Assembly (NCBI GenBank): GCA_002401365.1
Contig: NVSW01000001.1
Span: 1-14,480, forward strand
Source: Piscirickettsiaceae bacterium
Lineage (GTDB): Bacteria > Pseudomonadota > Gammaproteobacteria > Methylococcales > Cycloclasticaceae
Direction: 5' to 3'
Length of the DNA stretch: 14,480 nucleotides
Shown: one piece after another, positions 1-7,554 of the stretch
Layout of the letters: every line of letters begins with the position of its first letter
Numbering within the stretch: the first letter of the stretch is position 1
Program-made: the position numbers and the translations under genes
The notes under the pieces: model-generated
The model's input: the letters and a program-made list of their open reading frames with translations, nothing else
Told to the model about the DNA's origin: nothing
Databases searched by the model: none

Positions 1-517
1 TTGGCAGATCGCGTCCTTCAAAGCCTGTTAATTGTTGGCTTTCCCATGTTTTTCCGCCATCTGCTGTATGCCAAATATGAGTATCATGACCCACTGCCCA
101 ACCATTGTTTAGGTCGGCAAACGATATGTCTCTTAAATAGATTCCTTCGTCAGATTTTTGAACTTCCCAAGTTAAGCCGCCATCTGTCGTGTGAAGTATC
201 GACCCACGATGGCCCACTGCCCAACCGTTTTGCTCATCTACAAAAGACATGTTACGAATCAACTCGTTAACGCCCATGTAAATACCTGACCACGTTTCAC
301 CGCCGTCTTCTGTTTTGAAAAGAGACCCAGAATAACCCGCAATAAAACCAACCTTATCACTAGGAAACTCTACAGCGTATAAATTATCAGGCCAAAAACG
401 GTGAAACCTAGTTGACTCTTCTGCATGAGCCGTCATAACTGTCATCAATAGACATGACACTAGCAGCATTGCACCTAATAGGCGCGCATTACTAATTGCT
501 ATAATTATTAGCTTCAC
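1..517 (-). CDS. YCF48/BNR-repeat exported protein (C-terminus cut by window edge)
   Basis: The reverse strand gives 172 codons that run off the left edge. Residues 1-32 look like a cleavable signal peptide (hydrophobic core, then TAHA before EE). The rest carries YCF48-type beta-propeller repeats, seen as NGWAVGHRGSILHTTDGG and NGWAVGHDTHIWHTADGG with following TW. The start is GTG at 517-515, chosen because GGAGGG at 530-525 sits 7 bases upstream; the next ATG (codon 17) has no such site and would break the signal peptide. YCF48-like proteins of proteobacteria are often found beside RND-type exporters, so such a gene may lie left of the window (inference). The exact role is unknown. Family assignment is secure from the repeats; the full length cannot be given. 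Confidence 0.85.
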   Translation of the reverse strand, partial: MKLIIIAISNARLLGAMLLVSCLLMTVMTAHAEESTRFHRFWPDNLYAVEFPSDKVGFIAGYSGSLFKTEDGGETWSGIYMGVNELIRNMSFVDEQNGWAVGHRGSILHTTDGGLTWEVQKSDEGIYLRDISFADLNNGWAVGHDTHIWHTADGGKTWESQQLTGFEGRDLP

Positions 518-563
518 TTACAACCCCTCCAGAAATAGTTTTTACAAAATTTTTTATACGTGT

Positions 564-592
564 AACTTATGTTGATTATTGCATAATGTCAA
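564..592 (-). promoter_or_regulatory. Candidate promoter of the YCF48-type gene
   Basis: On the reverse strand a perfect TTGACA lies at 592-587. A 17-base spacer leads to TAAGTT (569-564), a poor -10 box. TATAAA further downstream is too far away for this -35. The -35 is convincing, the -10 is not. Confidence 0.3.
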
Positions 593-770
593 CCGGCCGA
601 TGTTATATCTTACGAGTGTTTGTAAGCAAAATACTTGCCAAGTGACTAAACTCATATAAAGGGCTTACAGAAGGTTCCCTTTTAATCAATTTTGCAAATA
701 ATATTGATCATATGCATAACAAACGCATAAATATGGTACTTTTTCATTCCAACCAAACTATAGGTATTTT

Positions 771-1751
771 ATGACAACGTCTCTCTCTGCCGTTATTCAC
801 CAAGTGGGTGACCCCGATGTTTTTGCAATGGAACAAACCGAGGTCAAAGCCCCTGCCGCTAATGAAGTTACCATTAAGCATACCGCTATCGGGGTAAATT
901 TTATTGATACTTATTATCGCGCCGGCTTATACCCTGTCGATTTGCCGGCCACATTAGGCGATGAAGCCGTTGGAACAGTTCTACAAGTAGGCGAGGGTGT
1001 TACCGAATTCAGTATTGGCCAACGAGTCGCATATTCTGCAGCAAAAGGGGGCGCTTACAGCCAGTATCGCAATATTGATGTGAATGAGATTGTTGACGTG
1101 CCGAATGGCATTGACGATCGCGCCATTGCCAGTAGTTTATTACGCGGCATGACGGTGGAATATCTGTTTTGTCGCTTACACGAATTAAAAGCCGATGAAA
1201 CGATATTAATACACGCCGCCGCTGGTGGTATTGGAACGATTGCCTGTCAATGGGCAAAATCCATAGGCGCAACGGTGATTGGCACCGTCAGTTCTGCTAA
1301 AAAAATGGTGCTTGCGAAACAAAGTGGCTGCGATTTTGTGATTAATTATAGTGAACAGAATTTTGCTGAAGAAGTGGCTAAAATCACTAAGGGCAACAAA
1401 GTAGACGTGGTTTATGATGGGGTTGGCAAAGACACGTTTATGCGATCACTGGATTGTTTGCGCGAACGCGGGTTGATGGTGAGCTTTGGCAACGCCTCTG
1501 GTAAGCCAGATCCTATTGATATGCTAGAGCTTGCAAAGCGGGGCTCGTTGTTTTTAACCCGGCCGACCTTATACCATTACACTAGAAGCCGCGAAGAACT
1601 GGTTGAAAGCGCCCAGCGGTATTTGAGCATGTTGGAACAGGGCAAGATTAAAATAAACATTGGCAAAGAGTTTGCCTTGGCTGATGTCGCTGAGGCACAC
1701 CGTTATTTATTACAGCGTGACCGTATTGGGAGCCCTGTTTTAATTCCGTAG
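771..1751 (+). CDS. qor: NADPH:quinone oxidoreductase, Qor/zeta-crystallin type
   Basis: 326 residues, close to the usual ~325 of the Qor subgroup of zinc-free medium-chain dehydrogenases/reductases. The N-terminal GroES-like domain includes GVNFIDTYYRAGLYP (41-55) and LGDEAVGTV (62-70). The Rossmann domain carries HAAAGGIG (148-155), the NADPH-binding loop of this family. No structural zinc cysteine cluster is present, as expected. The family catalyses reduction of quinones by NADPH in the cytoplasm, protecting against redox-cycling aromatic compounds. It stands alone on the + strand, divergent from the YCF48-type gene, with only a weak Shine-Dalgarno-like TAGG before the ATG. The neighbouring aromatic-oxidation operon would make quinone detoxification useful, but no shared transcript is visible. 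Family confidence is high; the exact substrate is unknown. Confidence 0.93.
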   Translation: MTTSLSAVIHQVGDPDVFAMEQTEVKAPAANEVTIKHTAIGVNFIDTYYRAGLYPVDLPATLGDEAVGTVLQVGEGVTEFSIGQRVAYSAAKGGAYSQYRNIDVNEIVDVPNGIDDRAIASSLLRGMTVEYLFCRLHELKADETILIHAAAGGIGTIACQWAKSIGATVIGTVSSAKKMVLAKQSGCDFVINYSEQNFAEEVAKITKGNKVDVVYDGVGKDTFMRSLDCLRERGLMVSFGNASGKPDPIDMLELAKRGSLFLTRPTLYHYTRSREELVESAQRYLSMLEQGKIKINIGKEFALADVAEAHRYLLQRDRIGSPVLIP

Positions 1752-1803
1752 TTTGTTCGTTGGTTGCCAATAGTATTACTGGATTGTTTGTGGCTGGATT
1801 TTA

Positions 1804-2150
1804 CCCCCACCCTAGCCCTCCCCCTTAAAAGGGGAGGGGATTAACACCGCGTTGCTTTCTCGCTACTTCCTCGATATTGGGCGGGGAGCGAATTAACACG
1901 GTATTGCTTTCTACTTCTTCCCTGATATTAGAGCGGGAAGGGTTGATCGGATTGCTTTCTGATACTACCCAGATATTGGGACGGGGAGGGGATTAACACC
2001 GCGTTGCTTTCTCGATACTTCCCTGATATTGGGCGGGGAGGGAATTAACACGCTGTTGCTTTTTGCTTCTTCCCTGATATTAGAGCGGGAAGGGTTGACC
2101 TGATTGCTTTCTGCTCCTTCCCCCTAGCAGGGGGAAGGTTGGGATGGGGG
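1804..2150. repeat. Composite intergenic repeat with terminal inverted repeats and higher-order structure
   Basis: The gap between convergent qor and the methyltransferase gene is filled by an ordered repeat. Monomers end in TTGCTTTCT or a variant at 1860, 1912, 1960, 2012, 2064 and 2112, so lengths run 52, 48, 52, 52, 48, and the pattern repeats at exactly 152 bp. The 48-base units 1913-1960 and 2065-2112 differ at about four positions. Most monomers contain a short hairpin such as CTTCCC...GGGAAG around GATATT. The block is framed by arms 1804-1824 and 2130-2150, which are inverted copies matching at 17 of 21 positions. Hairpins lie at each end (1816-1838; 2116-2138, the latter a perfect 9-bp stem). 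It resembles REP/BIME or MITE-like elements; no transposase is present. Confidence 0.85.
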
Positions 2151-2236
2151 TGAGATTTCAAGCTCAACATTTGGCCTAATTCTAAGAACACACCTTCTCT
2201 GTTATTCCTGCAAAGAATTACAAATAAATAACAAAG

Positions 2237-2265
2237 GCACCTTTACATTCACACACAAAAGGTGC
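2237..2265. terminator. Probable bidirectional terminator between convergent genes
   Basis: GCACCTTT (2237-2244) pairs perfectly with AAAGGTGC (2258-2265) across a 13-base loop. Short T-rich stretches follow on both strands (TTTAC on +, CTTTGTTATTT on -). It lies just beyond the methyltransferase stop and could also serve qor readthrough. The long loop and short T runs make it moderate. Confidence 0.5.
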
Positions 2266-2284
2266 TTTACTCAATAAAGTGACG

Positions 2285-2920
2285 TTATTTTTCTACCGAA
2301 TCACCATTAAAGCGACTTAACTCAATACCGCTACCCACGCTGAGCAATACAGAGTCCATTTTATCGTGGATTTTAACGTGCGCACGATAATTATCCGCCG
2401 TTTCCCGAACGCTCTCTGGGTAGCGCATATTATCCGCCGCAATCATCGCGCCATCGGCTAGTTTTGGGTAAATTAAATCAAAGCAGGGGATATAAAAACG
2501 CTTCCATAAGTCCAATAACACAAAATCAATCGGCTCTTGTATGTCCGCTAACGACGCTAATGCATCACCATTTTTAAATTCCACAAACTCTAATAATCCC
2601 GCTTTTTCTAGCATATTAGCGGCATATTCTTGCTTTTTAGCATCTAGTTCTAAACTAATAACTTTACCGCCGTGTTGACTGACAGCATCGGCAAACCAAA
2701 TGGTTGAATAGCCATACGAAGCCCCCACCTCTACAACCACTTTAGATTGTGCCTGCTGAATCAATAAATGCATTAATTGACCGGATTTAGGGCCTATGGG
2801 TAACAAAAACTCGTCAATACGTTGATCAAAATCTTCGCTTGATAAGCTATTCATCAATGCATTTTCTTGCTCTGTTCTTGTGTGATATTCATCTAACACT
2901 GATTGCACTTGTGGTTTCAT
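2285..2920 (-). CDS. Class I SAM-dependent O-methyltransferase (COMT/YrrM-like)
   Basis: 211 residues, typical for the small cation-dependent O-methyltransferase family. SAM-binding motif I is VVEVGASYGYSTIW (62-75), the acidic end of strand 2 is E91 in SLELD, and the usual metal/catechol ligands have counterparts in LLDLW (D137) and AADNM (D163, N164). This pattern matches enzymes that methylate catechol-like hydroxyls; the substrate cannot be read from sequence. The start ATG (2920-2918) overlaps the stop of the upstream DMT-transporter gene as ATGA, so the two are probably translationally coupled. The dioxygenase operon just upstream would make catechols, so methylation of its product is conceivable, but a terminator separates them. 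Confident on fold and reaction type only. Confidence 0.82.
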   Translation of the reverse strand: MKPQVQSVLDEYHTRTEQENALMNSLSSEDFDQRIDEFLLPIGPKSGQLMHLLIQQAQSKVVVEVGASYGYSTIWFADAVSQHGGKVISLELDAKKQEYAANMLEKAGLLEFVEFKNGDALASLADIQEPIDFVLLDLWKRFYIPCFDLIYPKLADGAMIAADNMRYPESVRETADNYRAHVKIHDKMDSVLLSVGSGIELSRFNGDSVEK

Positions 2921-3834
2921 TCTTGCTCCTTTTGTATTGCTGAGACTGGCTTTTTTAGACCTGCATAAAAACTACCCGCAAATATTAATCCCATACCGAC
3001 AACTTGATACTGATACGGCATAACGCCTAAAAACACGGCATTAATGATAATAATATATACCGGCACGGTATTTAAAAACAACGATGCCCTTGATGGGCCG
3101 ATTATATTCATACCTTTATTCCAAAACAATAGCGACAACACCGTTGGGCCAATACTAATAAACAATAATGCTAAAACAGCATTCGTGGTGATCAGCGGTG
3201 TTTGAATATAGTTTGCCTCAATCAACCCCAATGGAATCACAACAAATAACGACAACAGCACCCCAAGTGCGGTAATCAATAGGGGTGACATCCCCATCAT
3301 CGCTTTTTTTGCAATTAGGCTGTATGCAACCCAACTAACCATCGCCGCCAGTACAAATAAATCACCGGCATTAAAATTGAGCAGTAATAAATTGCTTAAA
3401 TCGCCTTCGCTGAGTATAAAAACCAAACCAAAAATCGTTACGACTGCCGCAACCCAATGGTGATAATTAAGTTTTTCTTTTAAAAATGCAGCTGCAAAAA
3501 AGGCCGTTAATAACGGTGTTAACGAATTTAACAAACCTGCATTGGTAGCTGTCGTTAAGCGAAGGCCGTAGTACAACAAGGATTGGAAGCCAATAACACC
3601 CGTTATTGCTAAGGCGATAACAACCCACCAATTAGTGATGTGTTTGATTTTCTTAATTTCACCCGTTTGCATGAGCAGTAATACAAAAATACTGCCGCCA
3701 ATAACCAAACGCGTGCTGATGATAGACCATGGGCCGAAGAAACCCGACAAATAATGGCCAAGTATCATATTCCCGCCCCATAACATTCCTGCGGTATTGA
3801 GTAGCATCACTGCTTTAAATGTTTCGTTTTTCAA
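2917..3834 (-). CDS. EamA/DMT-superfamily inner-membrane transporter
   Basis: 305 residues with about ten hydrophobic segments in two homologous halves, the standard EamA layout. The N-terminal half has MLWGGNMILGHYLSGFFGP and the helix with TTATNAGLLNSLTPL; the second half begins near DLFVLAAMVSWVAYSLIAKK. Members export metabolites, amino acids or drugs; the substrate is unknown. The start chosen is TTG at 3834-3832, giving the short charged leader MKNETFKAV usual in this family, although the ribosome-binding signal is weak (AGG two bases away). The ATG at codon 10 is the alternative. The stop overlaps the methyltransferase start by four bases, so exporter and methyltransferase probably work on a common compound. 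Confidence 0.85.
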   Translation of the reverse strand: MKNETFKAVMLLNTAGMLWGGNMILGHYLSGFFGPWSIISTRLVIGGSIFVLLLMQTGEIKKIKHITNWWVVIALAITGVIGFQSLLYYGLRLTTATNAGLLNSLTPLLTAFFAAAFLKEKLNYHHWVAAVVTIFGLVFILSEGDLSNLLLLNFNAGDLFVLAAMVSWVAYSLIAKKAMMGMSPLLITALGVLLSLFVVIPLGLIEANYIQTPLITTNAVLALLFISIGPTVLSLLFWNKGMNIIGPSRASLFLNTVPVYIIIINAVFLGVMPYQYQVVGMGLIFAGSFYAGLKKPVSAIQKEQE

Positions 3835-3847
3835 TGCCTGTCCCAGT

Positions 3848-3874
3848 AAAAAACCCCGTCTAGAACGGGGCTTT
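3848..3874. terminator. Rho-independent terminator after the dioxygenase operon
   Basis: Stem CCCCGT (3854-3859) / ACGGGG (3865-3870) with loop CTAGA. On the - strand the stem is followed by a run of six T, fitting an end for the beta-subunit gene. On + it is followed by CTTTTAT, so it could act both ways. It separates the aromatic-oxidation operon from the exporter/methyltransferase pair. Confidence 0.85.
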
Positions 3875-3899
3875 TATATCCTATAGAGTTACTGCTTCG

Positions 3900-4448
3900 T
3901 TAAAAATACACGTTCATATTTTTACTGATAAGCACATTTTGTTTTAAAAGAATTCTACGTTTAGCCAATTTTAATTGACCCTGTTCACGACGCCATAAGT
4001 CTTTGCGGCTACCAATTAACGTATCCTCATCGCGCTCTAAACGATTCCGATAGACCAAAAAGTTTGAGTACACTAGGTATTCTGTCGGCACATCGGTCGT
4101 TTCAACTTCAATATTAGAAATAATATGGCAATAACGTGTTGCTGGGTCTTCCGACCAGGCGGTACCCGTTTCTAAACGGTCAATTCGTTTGCCAAGCTCT
4201 TCTAAATTGTCGTTGTAATACGCCATTCGGCTTAAGTTATTAATCTGATCGGTTTTATCTTTGCGATAACGCGTTTCGGTACCCGGCATAAAATAATGGA
4301 CGTCTTCGGTCATCATCCCGGTCCATTTTCTATATTCCTCATCATCCAAATAACGCATTTCGCGGTACAGGCGCTGTTCAATTTCAGAAATTAATTCTAT
4401 CGACGCACTGGCTTTACCATTTTCTTTAAAATATGCAGCTTGTGTCAT
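3900..4448 (-). CDS. Aromatic-ring-hydroxylating dioxygenase, beta (small) subunit
   Basis: 182 residues, usual length for the SnoaL-like beta subunit. Family features are MTEDVHYFMPGTETRYRKD (46-64), RLETGTAWSEDPATRYCHII with the conserved TGxAWxEDPxxRxxH pattern, and a C-terminal RRILLKQNVL strand. Beta subunits have no cofactor and pack under the alpha trimer to form the alpha3beta3 oxygenase. The ATG follows the alpha-subunit stop by 9 bases, and AAGGAGG overlaps that stop codon, a strong site that implies coupled translation and matched subunit supply. A terminator follows, so this is the last gene of the operon. No ferredoxin or reductase gene follows, although one is required for turnover. 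Confidence 0.93.
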   Translation of the reverse strand: MTQAAYFKENGKASASIELISEIEQRLYREMRYLDDEEYRKWTGMMTEDVHYFMPGTETRYRKDKTDQINNLSRMAYYNDNLEELGKRIDRLETGTAWSEDPATRYCHIISNIEVETTDVPTEYLVYSNFLVYRNRLERDEDTLIGSRKDLWRREQGQLKLAKRRILLKQNVLISKNMNVYF

Positions 4449-4457
4449 AGCGCCTCC

Positions 4458-5825
4458 TTAAGCCGTTTTCATGGTTGGAATATCGCGCGTCGCACGGCCA
4501 CCCAGTTTGCTTTTATAGCGTTCGGGCACATCATCCCACGATTGAGCGTTCATCATATCTGCCCAACGTTGGTAGAACAGACGTTGATTGGAATCGTTGT
4601 ATTGGCCGCGATAAATCGTTCCGGGCATATCTGGATGATCAATTTTACGGCTAATACCACAGCCATAATGCAGTTTTTCCTGACGCGTCACCACGCCACG
4701 GTTAACCTTGGTACAATTTTCCCAGTTTTCACCATCGTCCATTTCAAACGCGCCACCTGGGCCAAAGGTACACATTACACCTTTGGTAATATCGTCTTTA
4801 ATTTCTTCCGCCATTTCCTTATTAACAATCACCCACGTTTTAAGCTCTAGCTCATATGGCCCTTTCGGATTCCATGTTCTGAAGGTGTGAATACCGGGTA
4901 AAAATGATGCATTAGGAAAAATAGAGGCTGACGCAACTGAACCAAATATTTTAGACCTTACCGCACCTAAGCGTTTTTCCATTGCTGGACGAATCCGATT
5001 GTAATACTCCATTACTCTTGGGCGACCCAGTAAAAAAATGTCGCCAACGCCCTCCATACCGAACTCCCAACCGTGTCCATTCACACTGGCATGAAATGAG
5101 TTTTGCATATCAACCGGCGGGAAAGGCTCACCATTATTCATCGCTCTACAGCCTGAGTCATGCGTCCAACCTGCGTGATACGCATCGCCAACAAAGTTTT
5201 CTACACCAAATTTCCAATTTGCGCCGATAACAGATTTAATCGTACCGCCAACAAATTCTGTTCCGCCTTCTTCGTTATCGAGCAGGGCGTCTAGGTACCA
5301 GCGAAAATCGCCTAAGAACGCTTCTAACGATGGTGCTGATTCATCAAACGTGGCGAAAATAAGGCCTTTATAGCTGTCAATTTGAGCGACTTGTTTTAAA
5401 CCCCAATCTTCTTTATTAATATCGCCTTCTTCATAGCAATATTCTTCGTGCATGCCTTTTAGTTCACCGGCATTATCAAACGACCAGCCATGATAGTTAC
5501 ACACAAAGCGGCGCGCATTACCCGCATCTGCATAGCAAATCTTATTACCGCGGTGGGTACATGAATTTAAAAACGCTTTAACTGAATTATCTTTTTGACG
5601 AACTACAATGACGCTGTCTTCACCCATATGCGTGGTGATGAAATCACCGGGTTTGGGTATTTGTGAATCGTGCGCTAGGAATAACCAACAGCGCGCAAAA
5701 ATTTGGTACAACTCTTGTTCGTAAATCGCTTGATCTGCAAAAATTCTGCGGTCTATCCAGCCTTTTTCGATATCCATGTATCGACTGTAATCTGGCCGTG
5801 GGCCACCCATATTCTCTATTGCCAA
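4458..5825 (-). CDS. Aromatic-ring-hydroxylating dioxygenase, alpha (large) subunit
   Basis: 455 residues. The N-terminal Rieske [2Fe-2S] site is CTH (C89, H91) and CNYH (C109, H112). The catalytic mononuclear iron site is NFVGDAYHAGWTH, with H217 and H222, and an acidic ligand in EMDDGEN (D363/D364); D214 is the inter-subunit electron bridge known from naphthalene dioxygenase. The NFVGDAYHxGWTH form is that of naphthalene/PAH and salicylate-hydroxylase-type oxygenases rather than the ENGADGYH form of benzoate dioxygenase. The enzyme adds O2 to an aromatic ring to give a cis-dihydrodiol. The start is TTG (5825-5823), placed by GGAG six bases upstream; the ATG at codon 6 is 15 bases farther and poorly placed. 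Substrate unknown. Confidence 0.94.
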   Translation of the reverse strand: MAIENMGGPRPDYSRYMDIEKGWIDRRIFADQAIYEQELYQIFARCWLFLAHDSQIPKPGDFITTHMGEDSVIVVRQKDNSVKAFLNSCTHRGNKICYADAGNARRFVCNYHGWSFDNAGELKGMHEEYCYEEGDINKEDWGLKQVAQIDSYKGLIFATFDESAPSLEAFLGDFRWYLDALLDNEEGGTEFVGGTIKSVIGANWKFGVENFVGDAYHAGWTHDSGCRAMNNGEPFPPVDMQNSFHASVNGHGWEFGMEGVGDIFLLGRPRVMEYYNRIRPAMEKRLGAVRSKIFGSVASASIFPNASFLPGIHTFRTWNPKGPYELELKTWVIVNKEMAEEIKDDITKGVMCTFGPGGAFEMDDGENWENCTKVNRGVVTRQEKLHYGCGISRKIDHPDMPGTIYRGQYNDSNQRLFYQRWADMMNAQSWDDVPERYKSKLGGRATRDIPTMKTA

Positions 5826-5835
5826 TTTAATCTCC
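5823..5835 (-). promoter_or_regulatory. Ribosome-binding site that fixes a TTG start
   Basis: On the - strand AAAGGAG is followed after ATTAAA by TTG. This spacing of six is ideal for TTG (5825-5823) and too long, 21 bases, for the first ATG (5810-5808). Confidence 0.7.
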
Positions 5836-5886
5836 TTTTGTTTTTTTTATAACGCTCACTTACACTCAAGAGCATACGTTTCGTTG

Positions 5887-5909
5887 AACAGGAAAAAGCA
5901 CTTCCTGTT
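5887..5909. promoter_or_regulatory. Perfect inverted repeat upstream of the dioxygenase genes
   Basis: AACAGGAA (5887-5894) and TTCCTGTT (5902-5909) are perfect 8-bp inverted arms around AAAGCAC. The site lies in the 143-bp gap between the dehydrogenase stop and the alpha-subunit start. No T run follows on either strand, so an operator or mRNA hairpin is likelier than a terminator. Upstream on the - strand, TTGTAG and TACTAT with 17-base spacing could be a weak promoter. Confidence 0.4.
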
Positions 5910-5968
5910 AATTCTTTTCCATAGTAAACTTGTTAGTTGATGGCTACAATGTTTTAAATCACTATTCT

Positions 5969-6757
5969 TTAGCCTATTCCACCACCGGCTACGTTTATGG
6001 TTTCACCTGTTATATACGACGCTTCATCTGCGGCTAAGAAACAAATCGCCGCCGCTTCTTCTTCCGGTGTTCCGTATCGCTTCATGGGTGTATCGCGTAG
6101 AGTTTGATCAACCACGCCCTGCATACCTGCTTTGTCTATATCCGTTAAGGCACTAGTATTACGAGGGATTGCGCGCGCGCCCTGATCAATACCGCCGGGG
6201 TTTACGCAATTAACACGTACGCCGTGTTCAGCTAATTCCAATGCCAGACAGGTGGTGATAGCTTGCACCCCACCTTTGGCCGCGGAGTAAGGCACACGGT
6301 TAATACCCCGCGTAGCGACAGAACCAACGTTCACAATTGCGCCCGATTTTTGTTCCATCATGTATGGAATAACTGCTCGGCAACACCATAACGTTGGCCA
6401 AAGCGAACGGTTTATTTCTTTTTCAATTTGGTCATCGGGATATTCCCAAAATGGTTTCGCCCAAATGGTGCCCCCAACATTATGCACCGATACATCAATG
6501 CGCCCAAACGCTTCCTTCGCTGCTTGCATTACTTTTTTTGCACCCGCACTGGTTTCTAAATCAGCCATACATATTTCAGCAATGCCGCCTTCAGCACGAA
6601 TTTGTTGCTGCACGAGTAAGGCTTGTTCTTCAACTCGATCAGCGATCATCACTTTTCCGCCTTCACTTGCAAAGCGTAAAGCACATGCTTTGCCTATACC
6701 TTGCGCAGCCCCTGTAACAACCACTACTTTATTTTTAAACCGTTGCAGTAATGTCAC
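5969..6757 (-). CDS. cis-Dihydrodiol dehydrogenase, SDR family, BenD/CmtB type
   Basis: 262 residues, classical short-chain dehydrogenase: TGAAQGIG (15-22) binds NAD, HNVGG (92-96), and the catalytic set S146, Y157, K161 in VATRGINRVPYSAAK. The stretch GTIWAKPF...LWPTLWCCRAV and VATRGINRVPY is characteristic of dehydrogenases acting on carboxylated cis-diols, BenD (benzoate diol) and CmtB (p-cumate diol). It would rearomatise the diol made by the dioxygenase to a catechol. The start is GTG at 6757-6755 with a weak ribosome-binding signal; no nearby ATG fits, the next methionine being codon 37. It is first in the leftward operon, 143 bp before the alpha subunit, and divergent from the GST gene. 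Confidence 0.88.
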   Translation of the reverse strand: MTLLQRFKNKVVVVTGAAQGIGKACALRFASEGGKVMIADRVEEQALLVQQQIRAEGGIAEICMADLETSAGAKKVMQAAKEAFGRIDVSVHNVGGTIWAKPFWEYPDDQIEKEINRSLWPTLWCCRAVIPYMMEQKSGAIVNVGSVATRGINRVPYSAAKGGVQAITTCLALELAEHGVRVNCVNPGGIDQGARAIPRNTSALTDIDKAGMQGVVDQTLRDTPMKRYGTPEEEAAAICFLAADEASYITGETINVAGGGIG

Positions 6758-6774
6758 CTTATTAACAATTTTTG

Positions 6775-6803
6775 TTTACGCGCCCTTATGAAGCGCTTAA
6801 TAT
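6775..6803 (+). promoter_or_regulatory. Candidate sigma-70 promoter of the GST gene
   Basis: TTTACG (6775-6780) and TAATAT (6798-6803) are spaced by 17 bases, each matching four of six consensus positions, which would start transcription about 30 bases before the GST ATG. It lies in the 83-bp divergent gap shared with the dehydrogenase gene. No convincing promoter for the opposite direction is seen. Confidence 0.35.
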
Positions 6804-6840
6804 TTACAGTTCAATTTAACTAAAAACTAGGACAAATGAA

Positions 6841-7449
6841 ATGAGCAATGTCACCTTATATGGATTTCCACTAAGCACCTACGTTAGAACCGCCCGTATT
6901 GCACTTGCTGAAAAGGGCGTTTCTTACGAACATTTACCGTTTGAACCCAACACCGACGATATGCTTGCCGTTAACCCAACCGGTAAGGTTCCTGCATTTA
7001 AACACGGTGATTTTGTATTGTATGAAACCCTAGCCATTACAAACTATATTGATCAAGCGTTTGATGGCCCGGCTCTACAACCGGCTGACGCAAAGGAACG
7101 CGCGATTATGAATCAATGGATTAGTTACATAAACGCCTATATTTTCCCCGTAATGGTGCATGAAATTGTGTTGTTTAGATTTGAAATTTTACCAATGGAT
7201 CAATCTGTTATTGATGAAGCCATTCCTAAAACCAAAGAGCAACTCACGTTATTAGAACAAACACTTTCGGCAAACGATTATTTAGCCGGCTCAACTGCTA
7301 GCTTGGCTGACTATTTCTTATATCCTATTTTGGCGTATTTAGGGATGGTGCCAGAAGCTTCTTTACTTACCGACTACCCGGGCGTAAGCGCATGGAAAGC
7401 TCGCATGGAAGAAAAAAGCAGTGTAACGGAGTCTGCCCCAGCATTTTAA
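6841..7449 (+). CDS. Glutathione S-transferase family protein
   Basis: 202 residues, two-domain cytosolic GST. The thioredoxin-fold half has GFPLSTYVRTARIAL, with S12 as the probable catalytic residue of a theta/phi-like enzyme. NPTGKVPAF (45-53) is the cis-proline loop and ETLAITNYI the glutathione-binding turn. The helical half contains the folding motif around STASLADYFLYPIL. AGGA eight bases before the ATG supports the start; an ATG five bases earlier hits a stop at once. It is divergent from the dihydrodiol dehydrogenase. GSTs accompany several aromatic-degradation clusters (for example BphK), where they detoxify electrophilic intermediates, so a linked role is plausible but inferred. 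Confidence 0.9.
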   Translation: MSNVTLYGFPLSTYVRTARIALAEKGVSYEHLPFEPNTDDMLAVNPTGKVPAFKHGDFVLYETLAITNYIDQAFDGPALQPADAKERAIMNQWISYINAYIFPVMVHEIVLFRFEILPMDQSVIDEAIPKTKEQLTLLEQTLSANDYLAGSTASLADYFLYPILAYLGMVPEASLLTDYPGVSAWKARMEEKSSVTESAPAF

Positions 7450-7469
7450 GAGTAATGACGCTGTTTTTG

Positions 7470-7495
7470 AAAAAAGCCGCTTTTGCGGCTTTTTT
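7470..7495. terminator. Rho-independent terminator after GST
   Basis: GCCGC (7476-7480), loop TTTT, GCGGC (7485-7489), flanked by six A on the left and six T on the right, so the structure works in both directions. It isolates the GST gene from the DUF58 gene. Confidence 0.92.
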
Positions 7496-7554
7496 CACAT
7501 TAGCTGCTTATATCCCATGCTAAAGTTAGCACAATTCCTTTAGCACCTTACTGC

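Noticed and set aside
1..270. Rightward open frame at the left edge
   Set aside because: The reverse strand encodes a clear signal peptide and YCF48 repeats over the same bases; the rightward frame has no domain.
1801..2160. CRISPR array
   Set aside because: The periodic units are similar along their full length with no unique spacers, and monomer lengths alternate 52/48; no cas genes nearby.
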